Part shown: piece after piece, positions 24,022 to 36,362 of the stretch
How the letters are laid out: each line of letters begins with the position of its first letter
Position numbering within the stretch: the first letter of the stretch is position 1
NCBI GenBank assembly: GCA_003864495.1
Contig: ML133420.1
Span: 4,612,340-4,676,339 of the forward strand
Reading direction: 5' to 3'
Length of the DNA: 64,000 nucleotides
DNA from: Nemopilema nomurai
Lineage: Eukaryota > Cnidaria > Scyphozoa > Rhizostomeae > Rhizostomatidae
Notes under the pieces: model-generated
What the model saw: the letters and a program-made list of their open reading frames with translations, nothing else
Told to the model about the DNA's origin: nothing
The model's database searches: none
Translations under genes and position numbers: made by a program

Positions 24022-26351
24022 CTTATTAGCAGCAACAGCAACGGCGGCCGCTAAAACGGATGACTTCGTCTCTTTTCCACCAAAACCACCCCCAATCCTT
24101 TTTGTTTTGCAAACGATTCGGTTACAGTTTATCCCAAGAACCTCTGCGACGACTTTTTGAATATCAGCAGGCGATTGGGTGGAAGAATAAATCAAAATTT
24201 CTTCATTTTCATTCAACGGGAAAGCAATGCATGCTTGCGTTTCAAGGTAAAAGTGCTCCTGTGCCGCCGTTCGCACCTTCCCTTCTATCACGTGGTCACA
24301 CTCATGAAACTTCTCATCGACAGTTCCACGTTCCAATACAACAGCATCTCCAAAGTACGAATTTGCTGCAATGGCTTGATCAATGGTTACTACAGCAGGC
24401 AGTTCCTCGTAGGACACTTTAACCTTGTTGGCTCTTTCTGGCAATGTTCTATCTTCTATCGATAGCGACAATCGCACCAACAACTTGTCCCACACAATGG
24501 ACAACCTTAGAAGCGAAGACCTCTTCATCATAGGACACAGACGGAAGGCCTGTCACATTTCGCTCAGGGGACAGATCTTTGTGGCACAAAAAATCAACCA
24601 CTCCGTCAATGAGCAATGCTTCACTTGCATCTATGCACAAGAGCCTTGCATGGGCTTTTTTACTTGTTACAAACACTAAATCCAGCTCCCCATTGGTTTT
24701 TGCCATGTCGTCCAGGTAAACTGCTTCTCCCGTTGTGTGCAGTTTTCCCGACACATGGGCAATCGGTTTCCCGACGGCTACATTCGCTCCTGCGGAGAGC
24801 TTCCAAAACTGATGACTCTTTATTTCTCCCTTCTTGAACTTTTCTGTACCACTGAGACAATGACGCACGGGGCCAGGTAGCGAAATACCTGCGTTTTCTG
24901 CCACTTGAAGGAAGAATTTGAAAAACATGCTAATTGCCAAAGATCTTCGGTAGCGGACCATACCCCCTGGAGAATCTGGTGGCAAATTGAACTCGGCACA
25001 AATTGAACGGAGACAGACTTCCAGTGTTTGCTTCCCGATATCCTTTCCTGTAAGCTGCTTCATCGTTTCTAAAGCAACTTTCGGGATTGGTGCTAGGCGC
25101 CCATAGCATAGAGTAGCTTCCTTACTGCAATGCCATCCAACAAGACTCGGAAGGCAGCATTTACAATGGCAATATCATCATCGCGCCTCTTTGCCTGCTT
25201 GTAAGCATGGAAGTGCTCGTTCTGTCGAGTGAAGGGAAGAGTGACAGACAACAATATTTCATCTGGTGCTAGGCATGTCTTCCGGTAGCCAGTGTAAAAT
25301 TTCTCATTCATTTCTAAACACCTCTCTGAAGTTTTGCTGGCTATATCAAGCTTGCATTTAGAAGCCATAAAAATCGGAATTAGGTCGGATATGGGGCTTC
25401 CAGTCATGATGTTTCCACCGACTGCAGCAACATGCCTTACTTGCTTTCCAGCAAACCACTGCATCATCTCAACAAATGCCGTAAGCACCCCAGTTTTGTA
25501 TGGTTGCAGCTGCATTATCAATTCCCGGGCAGACGCTTTCCATTTGGTCAAGAGTAACTGATGCTCCGAACTTCACGCCATTTTCCAAGTAACTGACTTC
25601 CTTTAATTCTTTGACGTGACTTGGGTGGATCAAGACAGGATATTTCATCTGTTTGAACTTTGTCTCTATTCCCAACTCGGTATTGCCAACAACTATTTTA
25701 GCACCAGGGAACTTCTCTTTTAGCGACAACAGTTCTTTAAGCGACGTAGGTCTGTACCAGGCTACTCTTTCGCCCTGAAAAACCAGACTTTCTTCCTTGA
25801 TACTATGGGCAAGAAGCAGGCTTGGAGGAAATATTGGCTCTTGACTTGGGTCGTAAGGAATAAATTTGACTGCATCACCATTTGATACTCCATTTGATTC
25901 AGTCCAGTAGTGGTGCAGTTTCCGCTTGCCAGTTTGCAGCAATATTTGCCGGCAGTGCAGCACCCATTGCGGTTCTGTTGCGAACCAGACATCTCGTTCA
26001 GATGGAAATCTTCACTCTCAATCGAGACCACGCTAGCCTCTTCTACAAGGTCACTGTAGACATCCGTTATCTGTTGTCTAACATCAGAAGAACCCGGCGA
26101 GATCACCTTGTTTTCAATTTCCGAATCCCCATAGCCACATTCTTCTGTTTTAGTAGTGATTGCCTGTCCTCCAGGCCTGTGATCTCCGCCCAGAGTCGAC
26201 CTTTCGTCTTCCACGCAAAACGACTTCATGCATTCAAGAATTGGTCGGTATCCAGTGCAGCGACAAAGATTTCCCTTGAAATACTCTTCAACATCACTCA
26301 TGCGTGGATTTGGCTTATTTCGTAGAAGGGTGTACATCGACATGACGATTC
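24022..26351 (-). pseudogene. XDH: XDH copy B, exon 3 (frameshifted twin of copy A exon 3)
   Basis: It is exactly the same length (2330 bp) as exon 3 of copy A because its four indels (-4, +1, -1, +4) cancel, yet frame is lost between them. Substitutions against copy A are rare (well under 1% by eye) except in the last 40 bases, where B encodes GKETKSSV and A encodes GKETIPSV. All domain motifs described for copy A can be found, but in different frames. The -4 lesion at about 25901 collapses a short direct repeat. The +1 at about 25529 turns two G into three, and the -1 at about 25121 turns three T into two. Confidence 0.88.
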
Positions 26352-27795
26352 CTAAACAGACATGTTATTAAACTCTGAATTAATGGAAATAAGAATTTTA
26401 GCCAGAAAACAATCATTAAAAGCAGATGCAAGTTACTGTCGATTCAAACAATCTTTGCAATTAGTTTCCAAATAACTTTTCTCCAGTTAAATTTAGATTT
26501 TGCTTGCATTTGAAAGGAAAGCATTTTTAGATAGAAGAAAGGCCTTAGTTTGCGAACAGGATAAGGTGTGATGAGCCATTTACGTTCCTAAAGGAACTGC
26601 TTAAGCACTCTCTATCGACATTGATACTTGGAAAGAAAAGGTTGGCTGGAAGGGATAGCTTTGCGTGGATCATTGTTGTAGGAGACGTTTTAATGCTCCA
26701 AAAGTCGGAGAAAACATTTTAAGGCGAAGTAAAGATCTCGCACATCTAGCAAATTGCAGTGAGGTCACGAATCACCAGTGTCACGAATAAAATGTTACTG
26801 CGTAAAGGATGATAGCCTGTTGCAATTTCCTCGCCCGTACATAAACAAGCTACACACCCGGCGTGCAAAATCCACACTGCGAGGCATGCATCTTGGACAT
26901 CCTCTCCTGTACTGCATGTAGCTTTGTTTTGGTGCTACCAATTCCTTCAACGGTGGTTATAGCAAGGCCGTGCATAGCGCAAACTGGTGCAAGGCAAGCA
27001 TTCACTGACATATGATTTATCTTCTTCTTCTCTCCTTCCAACATCGACACCATCACTGTGCAAGCCCCACAACCTCCCTCCCCACATCCTTCTTTTGTTC
27101 CACACAGACCAAGTTTTTCTCGTAAATAAAACAGTAAGGTCCATTCTGGGTCAGGGTTCTTTTCCACTACTCTTCGCCCTACAATGCCAAGAGACCGACT
27201 TTTATTCAGGCGCAACAGAAGTCTTCGCTACATTCACGAAGCATTGCGAAATATTGCACTACGTCGTAGCAACATTCAATCACAGCATAGTCATTGGAAA
27301 GTTCGAAACAAGACGCCTTACCGTTAACAAAAAAGTCCAGCTGCGTTTTCATTGCCAATGCACATTTGAGACGCACTCCCAGGTAGTTTGATCAGGTTAT
27401 CTGGAGAAAAGAATTTGAAAGATCGCACGAATAAACACAACAGAAGAAGGCAAAGCACAACAGAAGGCAACAAATGTATACACAAACAAAGTATGCAGTA
27501 GTCGCCCACAGTTATTTGCAAGAATTTTATACACTTTCAAATGCAAAATGATTGCACTATTTCCATTTAGAGGACTGTTATACCTTTGCTTCTCTAAAAA
27601 TTGCGAAACTTCCAATTAAAGCAAGAAAGACAGGACCTTTTTGAAGCCTGCGACTTTAGATAGATCTTTGCAGAAAGCCACAAATCTTTCTGTTTCAAAA
27701 AGGCCTTGCAGCTATTCCAGCGTTCTTGGGCTCACATTCTTGTACTTTGTAGTATAGGTTCTTGTACTTAATAGGAGGGGAATGGTCTCAAACTA

Positions 27796-28482
27796 CACTA
27801 CCGTTCAAAAAGTCTTGGGACGATTCGAAGTTCCGAAAGACGCTTACGATAAAAGCTTTAAAAAACATGCATTTGATCCCCTCCTATTAAGTACGAAAAC
27901 CGGATATTTCCATGAAACTTTCATAAGACATTGTTTAAGTCTTTCAATTTAGCACATTATTCGAAAAAAATTAACCGTAAAATTTTTCTAGGCCAGAAAC
28001 ATGAACATGGAGGTTATCAAACGTCATGAAATATCATACGAGAAGCCTCTGGAATGATCTTTTATAAAAATAATGGCAAAAGCTACCAAGAAGCTGCATC
28101 AATTGTGGGCTGCTCAAAGAATACAGCTTTCGCTGTATGCAAAAGGTTCTTTATATTTAGAACCGTGAAAGATTTGCCATGGGTTGGCAGACCGATGAAG
28201 TTCCAGACGCCAAGACACGAATGGTCTTTATTGAGAGATCAAAAACAGGATACATTTGCTCGAAGGTCAAAGCGCAGAGGTTTCAAATTCTGATAATTAA
28301 TTGTAACGAATAAAGAGAGCTGAAATTTTGCAACCTGTTGGTGCTTTTACTGCGCTATTTAGACCGTTTTAAAGGATAATAGGAGTGTTTCAAAAGATAC
28401 ATTTTTTGATCGCCTTAAATTGTTTTCATTCGCCAGAAGATTCGAAACTTCGAAATGTCCCAAGACTTTTTGAACGGTAGTG
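27796..28482 (+). mobile_element. Tc1/mariner-like element with TIRs and TA duplication
   Basis: Bounded by inverted repeats starting CACTACCGTTCAAAAAGTCT at both ends, with similarity extending imperfectly about 100 bp inward, and flanked by TA dinucleotides (27794-27795 and 28483-28484). 28054-28293 encodes a helix-turn-helix start (SYQEAASIVGCSKNTAFAVC) and VKDLPWVGRPMKF, as in the paired-like DNA-binding domain of Tc1 transposases. No DDE catalytic domain is present, so it is an internally deleted, non-autonomous copy. Confidence 0.82.
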
Positions 28483-28484
28483 TA

Positions 28485-30600
28485 GCTTATGCTTTCTTGT
28501 TCTATATTTGACAAGGCTGGCTCTGTAACCCGCACTCCTCTAATTTGATATCCCATTAGCACATGAAATAACTTTGTCCTAACTTGATGCCCCGAACGAA
28601 AGAAACACAACGTCTTATCCAAAAAATTCTAGACTAACCCACATTATGTGCAGTACGCAGTATATGTTTCAAATGATACAAGCTTGACAATTATTTGAGA
28701 CTTCATCTCAATACTGTACTTTGAAGATTGTTCAAGGATGAACACAACAGAAGATTTACAAAACCAGAAATGTAAGAATAATCCTCTTGTAAATTTACTT
28801 TTAAAATGTGTAGTTTTCTACCGCTTTTTTGTGTTTATTAATCTTAACTGTCTATTCTGCCTAAATTACGAGTTCTTGGCTAACCTCAGTGTAAACAGAA
28901 GATAATGCTAACACTGAAGTCAATACTTCGGTTCTGTGGCTCGATTGAGTCTAACAAGGAAGTTTATACCTAAACAGCTAGGCCTAAGTAAGTAGAATCC
29001 CGGACTGGAAAACGATGCACAACGAAAAGAACATTGTTGTAAAATTTTGTGGATGAAGTTGAATGAAGATGGAAAAATGTTTTAATCTTGTTTCCAAAAT
29101 AGTGACTTTTATAGATTGCAGAATTTCAATGATAGGGGTCTCAATTTCAAATTAATAGTCGATGAAAGGGTTATATTTGTGATTCCATGGAGAGCATGTA
29201 TGTGGTATTGCATTTCAAATGCACCCGCCGGGAAAATCATATTTAACACATGAGCATGGGATACTAAAAAGCACGGGGCGAAAGCATTAAGTATTGTCAA
29301 AAGTAAAGCAGCTAGTGATGGAAATGATGCAAATGGTGGAAATACTGACACAAGTACCCAAACTAGAATAAAAAGGGGAAAAGTTGCGGTTGCAGTACAA
29401 AGTATGGCAGGATGTGCGAGTTTTCACATACCACCAGTGAATACCGTAGGCAAAAACAAAATAGAATCTACTTCAGGCCCATATGGGCAATGTGTAGTGA
29501 CCTTGTCTAGCCCCGTTCACATCAGCAGACTATTTTTCCACCGTAATCTTCCTCATATTGCACTTATCACCACAAGAAGGCATTAACAACTTATAGTAGC
29601 TAATCTCATACCATTAACACATACCAGATTTCTAACTAATGACGCATGCCTTTTCTTATTCTTTCTACACGCACATCTTCACTACATTTGGCTTTGCGAC
29701 TATTGCATTTAAAATACGTAGCACAAGTATAAATAGCTAGAAAGATTCAATGGTAGTTAGAGAGGGTTTTATCGAGTAGAAGAAAAGCCAGTTCGTCTGT
29801 CTCTCGGCATGGGCTAAAGACAAGAACACGAAACGTTAAAGTGGTAACCACGCAATCAATCAATGGCTCCAAATTACAACAAAGCCTTGTTATCATATTA
29901 CAACGCATACAAGAATCCCTCTGGAAAACCAATGAGGAAAGAAGAAAAGTACCAACTCACAAACACAACAAGAACAATGGCATAAGCGTAAAGTAACAAA
30001 AGAGACGTGAGCACCAAAATCCAAGTAACAAAAGTCCAGAGACAAAAAAGAAGCAAGAATTTGAACAAAGATAAAGGAAAGGCTTTAAAGGCAGGGGTAA
30101 CAGCCAGTTTCAATAATCGGAAACTCCGAAGGGAATCGCTTGGATGGTCGGAAACTTAATAACAACAAATGAAGACAAAAAAAGGCACGAAGGTAATTGG
30201 TGAGGTCGAACGAGCTGGCCATGGCAACGTTAAAGGGCCAGGCTTTTGCATAAATTGGTAGCTAGTTCAGGTTAGAAGCTATCGTGAAACCTTTTTTCAA
30301 AAATCTTTACTCGCTTTCCAGATATAGACGCTCAAAGTCGCCAGATAAATACGACAAAATATTTTCGGAAAAAGCAGTTTGTGACGAATGAAAGGGCTGT
30401 CGTTTCAACACTCGGCACTATTGGTATACGTTCGTTGTGAAATTCGCACGGCTTATTGGAGGGCTCGGTAATGGCGATTTCGCATCGGTGTTTTGGAGGT
30501 CCATCGAAAGCTGACATCCCTCATGACTACTGTATTTGAGGGTTGGAAGCCATTAGTCGACAGGCGCATTAACCCTGCTGTCCAAGTTTACGGGCTGATT
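28485..30600. other. No gene seen
   Basis: An AT-rich stretch with only short open frames that lack domain motifs. No repeats longer than trivial tracts were noticed. Confidence 0.5.
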
Positions 30601-30604
30601 TTAT

Positions 30605-30850
30605 TTGTGAATAGATGTGGCCAAGTTTCCATGCCACGGAAAGTATCGTTGTTTGAATCCCGAGCTGAAGAAACAACTCGTGCAGCTTTGGCTGACTTTG
30701 CCAGAGTTGACTGCCTCAGCTCCTTGGATGGAAATTCTCGTGTCTGCAGCAAACATTACAAGAAAGAGTGCTTCGCGAATTACGCCATATGGCCGAATGG
30801 TTTAGTACCCAGATTAATACCCCCTAGTGGGAGGCCACTATTTGCGGTGT
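30605..30850 (+). pseudogene. THAP-like zinc finger fragment, frameshifted
   Basis: One frame gives PELKKQLVQLWLTLPE, resembling the PELRKKWL helix of THAP domains. A shift near 30735 leads into NSRVCSKHYKKECF and GLVPRLIPP, matching the C-x2-H ligand pair and the terminal AVP-type box of THAP domains. The first Cys pair is not clear. THAP domains are DNA-binding modules of host proteins and P-element transposases. A single frameshift separates the halves. Medium-low certainty. Confidence 0.42.
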
Positions 30851-31123
30851 TCATCTCCTCTTTCGTCCTTCTCCCGATCCGCAGGGCCGTCGCTATGTAG
30901 TAGGACGCTCCCCAGATCACATGACCTTTTATAATCACGTGACAAGTACTATTTAATCCGAAGCTTTGTAAAGCGCAGTGGAGTTATCTTCGTATCCTTG
31001 TTCAGTTAAGTTACAAATCTTGAATGATTATCAAGATATGAAAATGTAAAGAGTGTGTTTCCTTGCTCTACCATCTCAATAATATAAATAGAAGCACCTC
31101 TCACATCTGGTGGATGACCCGTT

Positions 31124-31802
31124 TTGTCACGATCGCCGTCCCGTATGTCGCAAGAAGAATCTCTCGGACTTATCAATGGTTTAGCCGCTGTTGCTAAAGA
31201 ACAAAATGCATCCAAAAGAATTGAAGAATTGAAATCACTTGCCTCTGCCGTAAAAGATTTATCCGACCTTATAAATCTTCAGTCGCAAACTTCTCCTGGT
31301 CATGCTGGTCTTCGCCTGGCGAACCTTACATTGCCTGAATATACAGGAATTGAAGATCTTGACCGTTTTCTGGACCAGTTCAACCAGGTTCTCCGAGCTT
31401 CTGGTGCAAATCCGCAGTTTTATCTAACGTACTTCAAGCAACAGTGCCGAAAGGATAGCCGCGCCTTCGATATTCTTTGCAATTATGAGAGCACCCATCT
31501 CGTCCGATTGCCTGCATCTCCGACCTCTGATGACTACTACCAGTTTTACAATGCTGCACTAATGGTTCTTCACTCCCAACGTGGAATTCCAAAAGACCAA
31601 CAAATTCGAAATCGCTTGGCCACGTATTATACCATGCGCCAACAACACCACGAAAGCGTCTCCAATTTCGCACACCGGTTTTGTGAGACCCAACATTCCT
31701 TGGAGAAACTAATTCCAGGTATTCACATGACAGCCGATGGAAATGAAATCAAGTTGATTCATGCCTTTGCCCTCAAACTACGTGAGGATATTTCGCGGGA
31801 TC
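31124..31802 (+). pseudogene. Outer Gypsy-type retrotransposon, gag 5' part (interrupted)
   Basis: An open frame with a gag-like core (GIEDLDRFLDQFNQVLRASG, then YYQFYNAALMVLHSQRG and ATYYTMRQQHHESVSNFAHR). It stops at 31802 because a younger LTR element has inserted. The same frame resumes at 36368 after one copy of the GGATC target duplication. No 5' LTR could be recognised upstream. Confidence 0.7.
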
Positions 31803-31930
31803 TGTAATGTTTTGTATAAATTAACATATTTTATGTAACAGTACTGGGAGTCAGTTGTAGAGCACGAGGCCATGGAGCAGAACGTGTAATCTGTGAGCGC
31901 ACTATTAGGCCCCTTTTTAACAACATAACA
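31803..31930 (+). repeat. 5' LTR of nested Gypsy element
   Basis: 128 bp, TGTAATGTTTTG..AACATAACA, identical to the right LTR. Confidence 0.93.
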
Positions 31931-32011
31931 TTTGGCGACGAGGATTAAAACAACAAGCAGATAACGTGGAGGGAAAGCACATGCCATTTCTGTTGAGTTT
32001 CAGAATTTAAG

Positions 32012-33202
32012 ATGGCGACGGCAACACGATTAGATTTATTACCGCTTCCACCGTTCGACCCAGTGTCGGACCCGACGTCCATAGGCCAACGATGGCAACA
32101 ATGGAAACGCCGTTTCGAAACATATTTACTTGCCGTAAATATAACTGATGATGCTCAGAAGCGTGCCTTACTATTGTACCAAGCAGGTGCCGCCACTCAA
32201 GAAATTTTCGATTCCCTCCCAGTTGAGCAAGATGAAGGAACAGATTTCAAGACAGCGTTAGCGAAACTTGACACTTACTTTGCCCCGCAGAAAAATGTCG
32301 ACTTTGAAATTTTTCAATTTCGCCAAGCCAAACAGAAGATTGGAGAAACTACTGATCAATTTGCTACACGACTTCGCAAACTTGCTACAAATTGTGAATT
32401 TACAGATTTAGATAAGGAAATCAAATCTGCGATTATACAAAACTGCTCGTCCAAACAACTCAGAAGGGAAGAGAAGCTTACACTTGCCGTGTTGTTTTCA
32501 AAAGCACGTATTTTAGAAGCCAGCGATACACAAGCTAAAGATATAGAAGAAAGTCTTATGCAAGTGGAAACTGCTCAGCTGGTTCGGAAGCCTCAGCTGA
32601 AAACCTGTTTTAACTGTGGATTTTCATGGCCTCACCGTACTTCTCCTTGCCCCGCCAAGACTCAAAGTTGTCGCAAATGTGGGCGTGTTGGACATTTTGC
32701 TAAAGTCTGTAAAAGCCGCGCGAATCAACCCAGTGCCGTTAACGACCCGCCTACGCCATACCAGAAGAAAGGAGGTCATAAATTCGCAACTCAGAAAGGA
32801 AAAATACATCATGTACGTGGAAAAGCACCTCAACATACACAAGAGCCTATTCCAGATTCTAGCAGCGACGAAGATTACTTGTTTACGTGCGATGATCAAC
32901 GCGAAATGAAGATGCCGCAAGTCTGCGTCAAAATTAATAACACCCCTGTGAAAATGATTTTGGATACAGGAGCATCGATCGATATTTTGGATGAATCAAC
33001 ATTTCATCAGGTCAAGGCAGCTAAGAATATCCATCTTTCTCGTTCAAGGACAAAACTTTTTGCATATGGTTCTGAACAGCAGCTCCCAGTTTTCGGGAAA
33101 ATTTCATGCCACGATCGAAACAAAGGACAGAATCGTGCCCGTTTGCCTACATGTGGTTCGGGGAAATTCTGGATCACTGCTCAGTTACACAACGGCTGCT
33201 GA
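32012..33202 (+). CDS. Nested Gypsy gag and protease
   Basis: Starts MATATRLDLLPLPPF. The capsid-like region includes WQQWKRRFETYLLA and DTYFAPQKNVDFEIFQFRQA. A zinc-binding region follows with CFNCGFSWPHRTSPC and CRKCGRVGHFAKVC (canonical CCHC), then the aspartic protease with MILDTGASIDILDE. The frame is lost near 33098, where a four-A run shifts reading to the overlapping frame (32991-33539) that continues the protease/RT connection. Confidence 0.85.
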   Translation: MATATRLDLLPLPPFDPVSDPTSIGQRWQQWKRRFETYLLAVNITDDAQKRALLLYQAGAATQEIFDSLPVEQDEGTDFKTALAKLDTYFAPQKNVDFEIFQFRQAKQKIGETTDQFATRLRKLATNCEFTDLDKEIKSAIIQNCSSKQLRREEKLTLAVLFSKARILEASDTQAKDIEESLMQVETAQLVRKPQLKTCFNCGFSWPHRTSPCPAKTQSCRKCGRVGHFAKVCKSRANQPSAVNDPPTPYQKKGGHKFATQKGKIHHVRGKAPQHTQEPIPDSSSDEDYLFTCDDQREMKMPQVCVKINNTPVKMILDTGASIDILDESTFHQVKAAKNIHLSRSRTKLFAYGSEQQLPVFGKISCHDRNKGQNRARLPTCGSGKFWITAQLHNGC

Positions 33203-33209
33203 CTTGAAT

Positions 33210-36047
33210 TTGATTCAGATCAAGCTAAATGCAGTGAAGATGGGACAATCTACCCCCGCAACTCCCGAGAAATTGGAAACCAAATACCCGAAACTATTTG
33301 ATGGAATAGGAAAGCTCAAAGACCGAGAAATCAAACTGCATATCGATAGCACCGTTCCGCCGGTGCTCAGCCCGCACGACGTATACCATTTCACTTGCGG
33401 AAGAAAGTGTCGGAAACTCTGCGTGACTTGGAAGACCAAGGCATTATTGAAAAAGTGGCAGAAACAAGCACCCCTTGGGTATCTCCCTTGGTGGTCATTC
33501 CAAAAAGCGACGGAAGTGTTCGCTTATGCGTGGACATGAGAATGCCTAACCGCGCGATTCAACGGGAACGCCACCCTAGCCCTACCGTCGACGACCTTAT
33601 AAACTCGTTAAACGGTGCTACAGTTTTTTCCAAGTTAGATCTTCGTTCTGGTTACCACCAACTCGTTTTATCAGAAGAAAGCCGTCACATCACTACTTTC
33701 GCTACTCATAAAGGGTTACGAAGATATACACGTCTTAACTTTGGAACGTCGTCGGCAAGCGAAATTTTTCAGAATGCCATTTACGAACAAATTCGGAACA
33801 TTGAGGGTGCCGTAAATATCAGCGACGATGTTATCATTTACGGTAACACTCAAGCCGATCACGACCGCGCGTTACATGCGGTATGCAAACGTTTCCAAGA
33901 TATGGGGTTGACGTTAAACAAGGCAAAGTGCGAGTTAAACAAAAAGGAGATAACGTTTTTTGGCTGTGTTTTCTGACAAAGGAATCTCTGCCGACCCCCA
34001 GAAAGTTCATGCAATTCACAACGCCCCGCCGCCACAGTCAGTCAAGGACATTCGCAGTTTCTTAGGGATGGCAAACTACTGTGCCAAATTTATTCCACAA
34101 TTCAGTGATATCAGCGAGCCCTTGCGAAATTTAACAAAGAAAAACAGTGTTTTCCGGTGGACCCCTAAGGAACAAAAGTCGTTCGATAGCATCAAGTTGG
34201 CATTGACTAGTGACAAGGTCATGGCATATTTCGACCAGACAAAACAAACTGAGTTGTTTACGGATGCTTCGCCCACAGGCCTTTCGGCTATATTATCGCA
34301 AACCACACCTGGCCAAGCAGACAGAAAAGTCGTAGCCTACGTTAGCCGATCGCTCTCTGATGTAGAAAGGAGGTACTCGCAAACCGAAAAAGAGGCATTG
34401 GCTATAGTATGGGCTATTGAACGCCTTCACATTTACTTATATGGTGCAAAATTCAAGCTATTTACGGATTGCAAGCCAGTCGAACTCATCTTGTCTAACC
34501 CGAAATCAAGACCGCCCGCAAGAATTGAACGCTGGAATTTACGTATTCAGGATTACGATTTTGACATAGTGTATAAACAAGGAGCTCAGAACCCTTCGGA
34601 TTTTCTATCAAGACACACTGTTACGGATTCAACAGATCAATCTCAGTCGTCTACAGCCGACAAATACGTCAATTTTCTCGCTCGTCATGCGGTTCCGAAG
34701 TCTATGGAATATAAAGAAATTCAAGATGCCACATTCGCAGACCAAACCTTGCAAGCGCTAATACGCATTATTCATAATAATTCGTGGAACAACATTCGAG
34801 GTATGCAACTACCTGACGTTGATAAAGAGGAACTGAACTTATTTGCTAAAATAAGAAACGAATTAACTGTCAATGATGATGCAAGTCTGGTTTTGCGAGG
34901 ACCACGAATTGTTCTTCCTAAATCTCTCGCCATAGAGCCACAGAAATTGCTCACGAAGGACACCAAGGGATCGTCAAAACCAAACAACTTTTACGAGAGA
35001 AAATTTGGTTTCCTAACATCGATAAATCTGTCAAAGATATGCTTGCCAATTGTTTACCATGCCAAGCCATTGGTCCGGAAAATAGACCTGCACCACTACG
35101 TATGAATGAATTGCCTCCGAAGCCCTGGCATACCGTACACATTGATCACTGTGGACCATTTCCTACCGGAGAATATATTCTGGTGGTCATCGATGCTTAC
35201 TCGAGATTTCCAGAGGTGGACATTGTGCATTCCACATCAGCCTCTGCGACAATTGCTAAACTCGATCGAATTTTCGCAACACATGGATTGCCCCACGTTG
35301 TTAAAAGTGACAATGGCCCACCATTTAACAGTGCTGACATCAAGGATTACATGAAAGAAAATGGCGTACATTTTCAACCCATAACACCGTTGTGGCCCCA
35401 GGCCAATTCCGAAGCTGAGAACTTTAACAAACCAATGACTAAAGCCATCAAAGCAGCACAAGTAGAGGGGAGAAATTGGAGAAAAGAGCTTTATAGATTC
35501 GTTCTAAATTACCGTGCCACTCCACACACAACGACAAAATATCCCCCCACCACAGCTACTTTTTAATCACAAAATTCGGATAAAGTTGCCAGACACAGTG
35601 GAAAATAGTCTATTGCCCTTGGACGAAGAAATTCGCAACAACGACACACAGGCAAAGGCAACGATGAAGAAAAATGCGGACCGGAAAAGAGGAGCTAAGG
35701 AACGTAAAATGAGCATTGGCAATCTGGTACTAATTCGACAAAGAAAGAGAAACAAGTTAACATCCAAATTCGATCCGAAGCCTTTTCGTATAGTACGAAT
35801 AAAAGGAACGATGATCACAGCTTGTAGAAATGACCAATACGTAACAAGGAACATTTCATTTTTCAAGCCAATTCAGGAAAGACAGGATTTGGAATTTTAT
35901 AATGATGCAGATTATGAAGAATCATTAGAAATGCCTGCGACCGGAGAGGGACAGCAAGCAGAAGCAAACACCCAGAACAACGCCAGATATCCACACAGAA
36001 TAAGAAGAAGAGTTCAAAGATATGGACAAAATATTTACGATACGTAA
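33210..36047 (+). pseudogene. Nested Gypsy pol: RT, RNase H, integrase (frameshifted)
   Basis: RT at 33395-33976 has VSPLVVIPKSDGSVRLCVD, FSKLDLRSGYHQL and ISDD in place of the usual Y-x-D-D. RNase H at about 34240-34620 has LFTDASPTGL and YSQTEKEALAIVWA. The integrase core at 35039-35566 has HIDHCGPFPTGEY, VKSDNGPPFNS and PQANSEAE (D, D, E), and the C-terminal domain follows to 36047. Frame changes occur at about 33375, 33955, 34945 and 35545, next to C, T, A and C runs. If these are real mutations the element is dead; if they are sequencing errors it may encode an intact polyprotein. Confidence 0.85.
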
Positions 36048-36234
36048 GCAGTAAGAACTGTGACTTTAATGCTTTCACTTATTTTATTCAATTTTCAGAC
36101 GCTTAAAAAAAATGTTTTGTTGTCGTGTAGACCTAGTTATATTACCGTTAGAACGTTTGGACTTAACTTGCTAATTTGAACTTTCATTAACTTTATATTT
36201 TAGCCCCCGACACTAGTCTGAAGGAAGGGGGAGA

Positions 36235-36362
36235 TGTAATGTTTTGTATAAATTAACATATTTTATGTAACAGTACTGGGAGTCAGTTGTAGAGCACGAG
36301 GCCATGGAGCAGAACGTGTAATCTGTGAGCGCACTATTAGGCCCCTTTTTAACAACATAACA
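36235..36362 (+). repeat. 3' LTR of nested Gypsy element
   Basis: 128 bp, identical to 31803-31930; preceded by a purine-rich tract and followed by the GGATC duplication. Confidence 0.93.

Larger units (their letters stand above)
16897..27352 (-). pseudogene. XDH: Xanthine dehydrogenase/oxidase, copy B (eight exons, frameshifted)
   Basis: This tandem paralog of copy A runs from start codon (27352) to stop (16897-16899). Exons are 27322-27352, 26858-27178, 24022-26351, 23497-23797, 23108-23401, 18016-18462, 17260-17492 and 17150-16897. All junctions are GT..AG and the phases agree with XDH. Exons 6-8 supply [35 protein letters not shown] and AVGEPPLFL, and the protein ends PWFIQV. Frame is broken in exon 3 near 25901 (4 bases missing relative to A), 25529 (1 extra), 25121 (1 missing) and 24433-24455 (net 4 extra). 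Exon 7 is broken near 17345, where one base is missing before NVGPSTYK and a TGA follows. The exon lengths sum to 4211, one short of a multiple of three, as the exon 7 lesion predicts. An intact protein would be about 1403 residues. It could be a young pseudogene, or the indels could be assembly errors; several lie in homopolymers or short repeats. Confidence 0.85.
31803..36362 (+). mobile_element. Young Ty3/Gypsy-type LTR retrotransposon nested in an older one
   Basis: Complete 4560-bp insertion: identical 128-bp LTRs (31803-31930 and 36235-36362) starting TGTAATG and ending ATAACA, flanked by 5-bp duplications GGATC (31798-31802 and 36363-36367). A primer-binding-like TTTGGCGACGAGG follows the left LTR, and the purine tract GAAGGAAGGGGGAGA precedes the right LTR. 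The domain order is gag, zinc knuckle, protease, RT, RNase H, integrase, typical of Gypsy. Identical LTRs mean recent insertion, yet the coding frames contain about five single-base shifts, all in or beside homopolymers. Confidence 0.95.

Noticed and set aside
30900..31123. 5' LTR of the outer Gypsy element
   Set aside because: A CA end and a TGG-type primer-binding-like phrase are present near 31110, but no second copy exists downstream of 39296.
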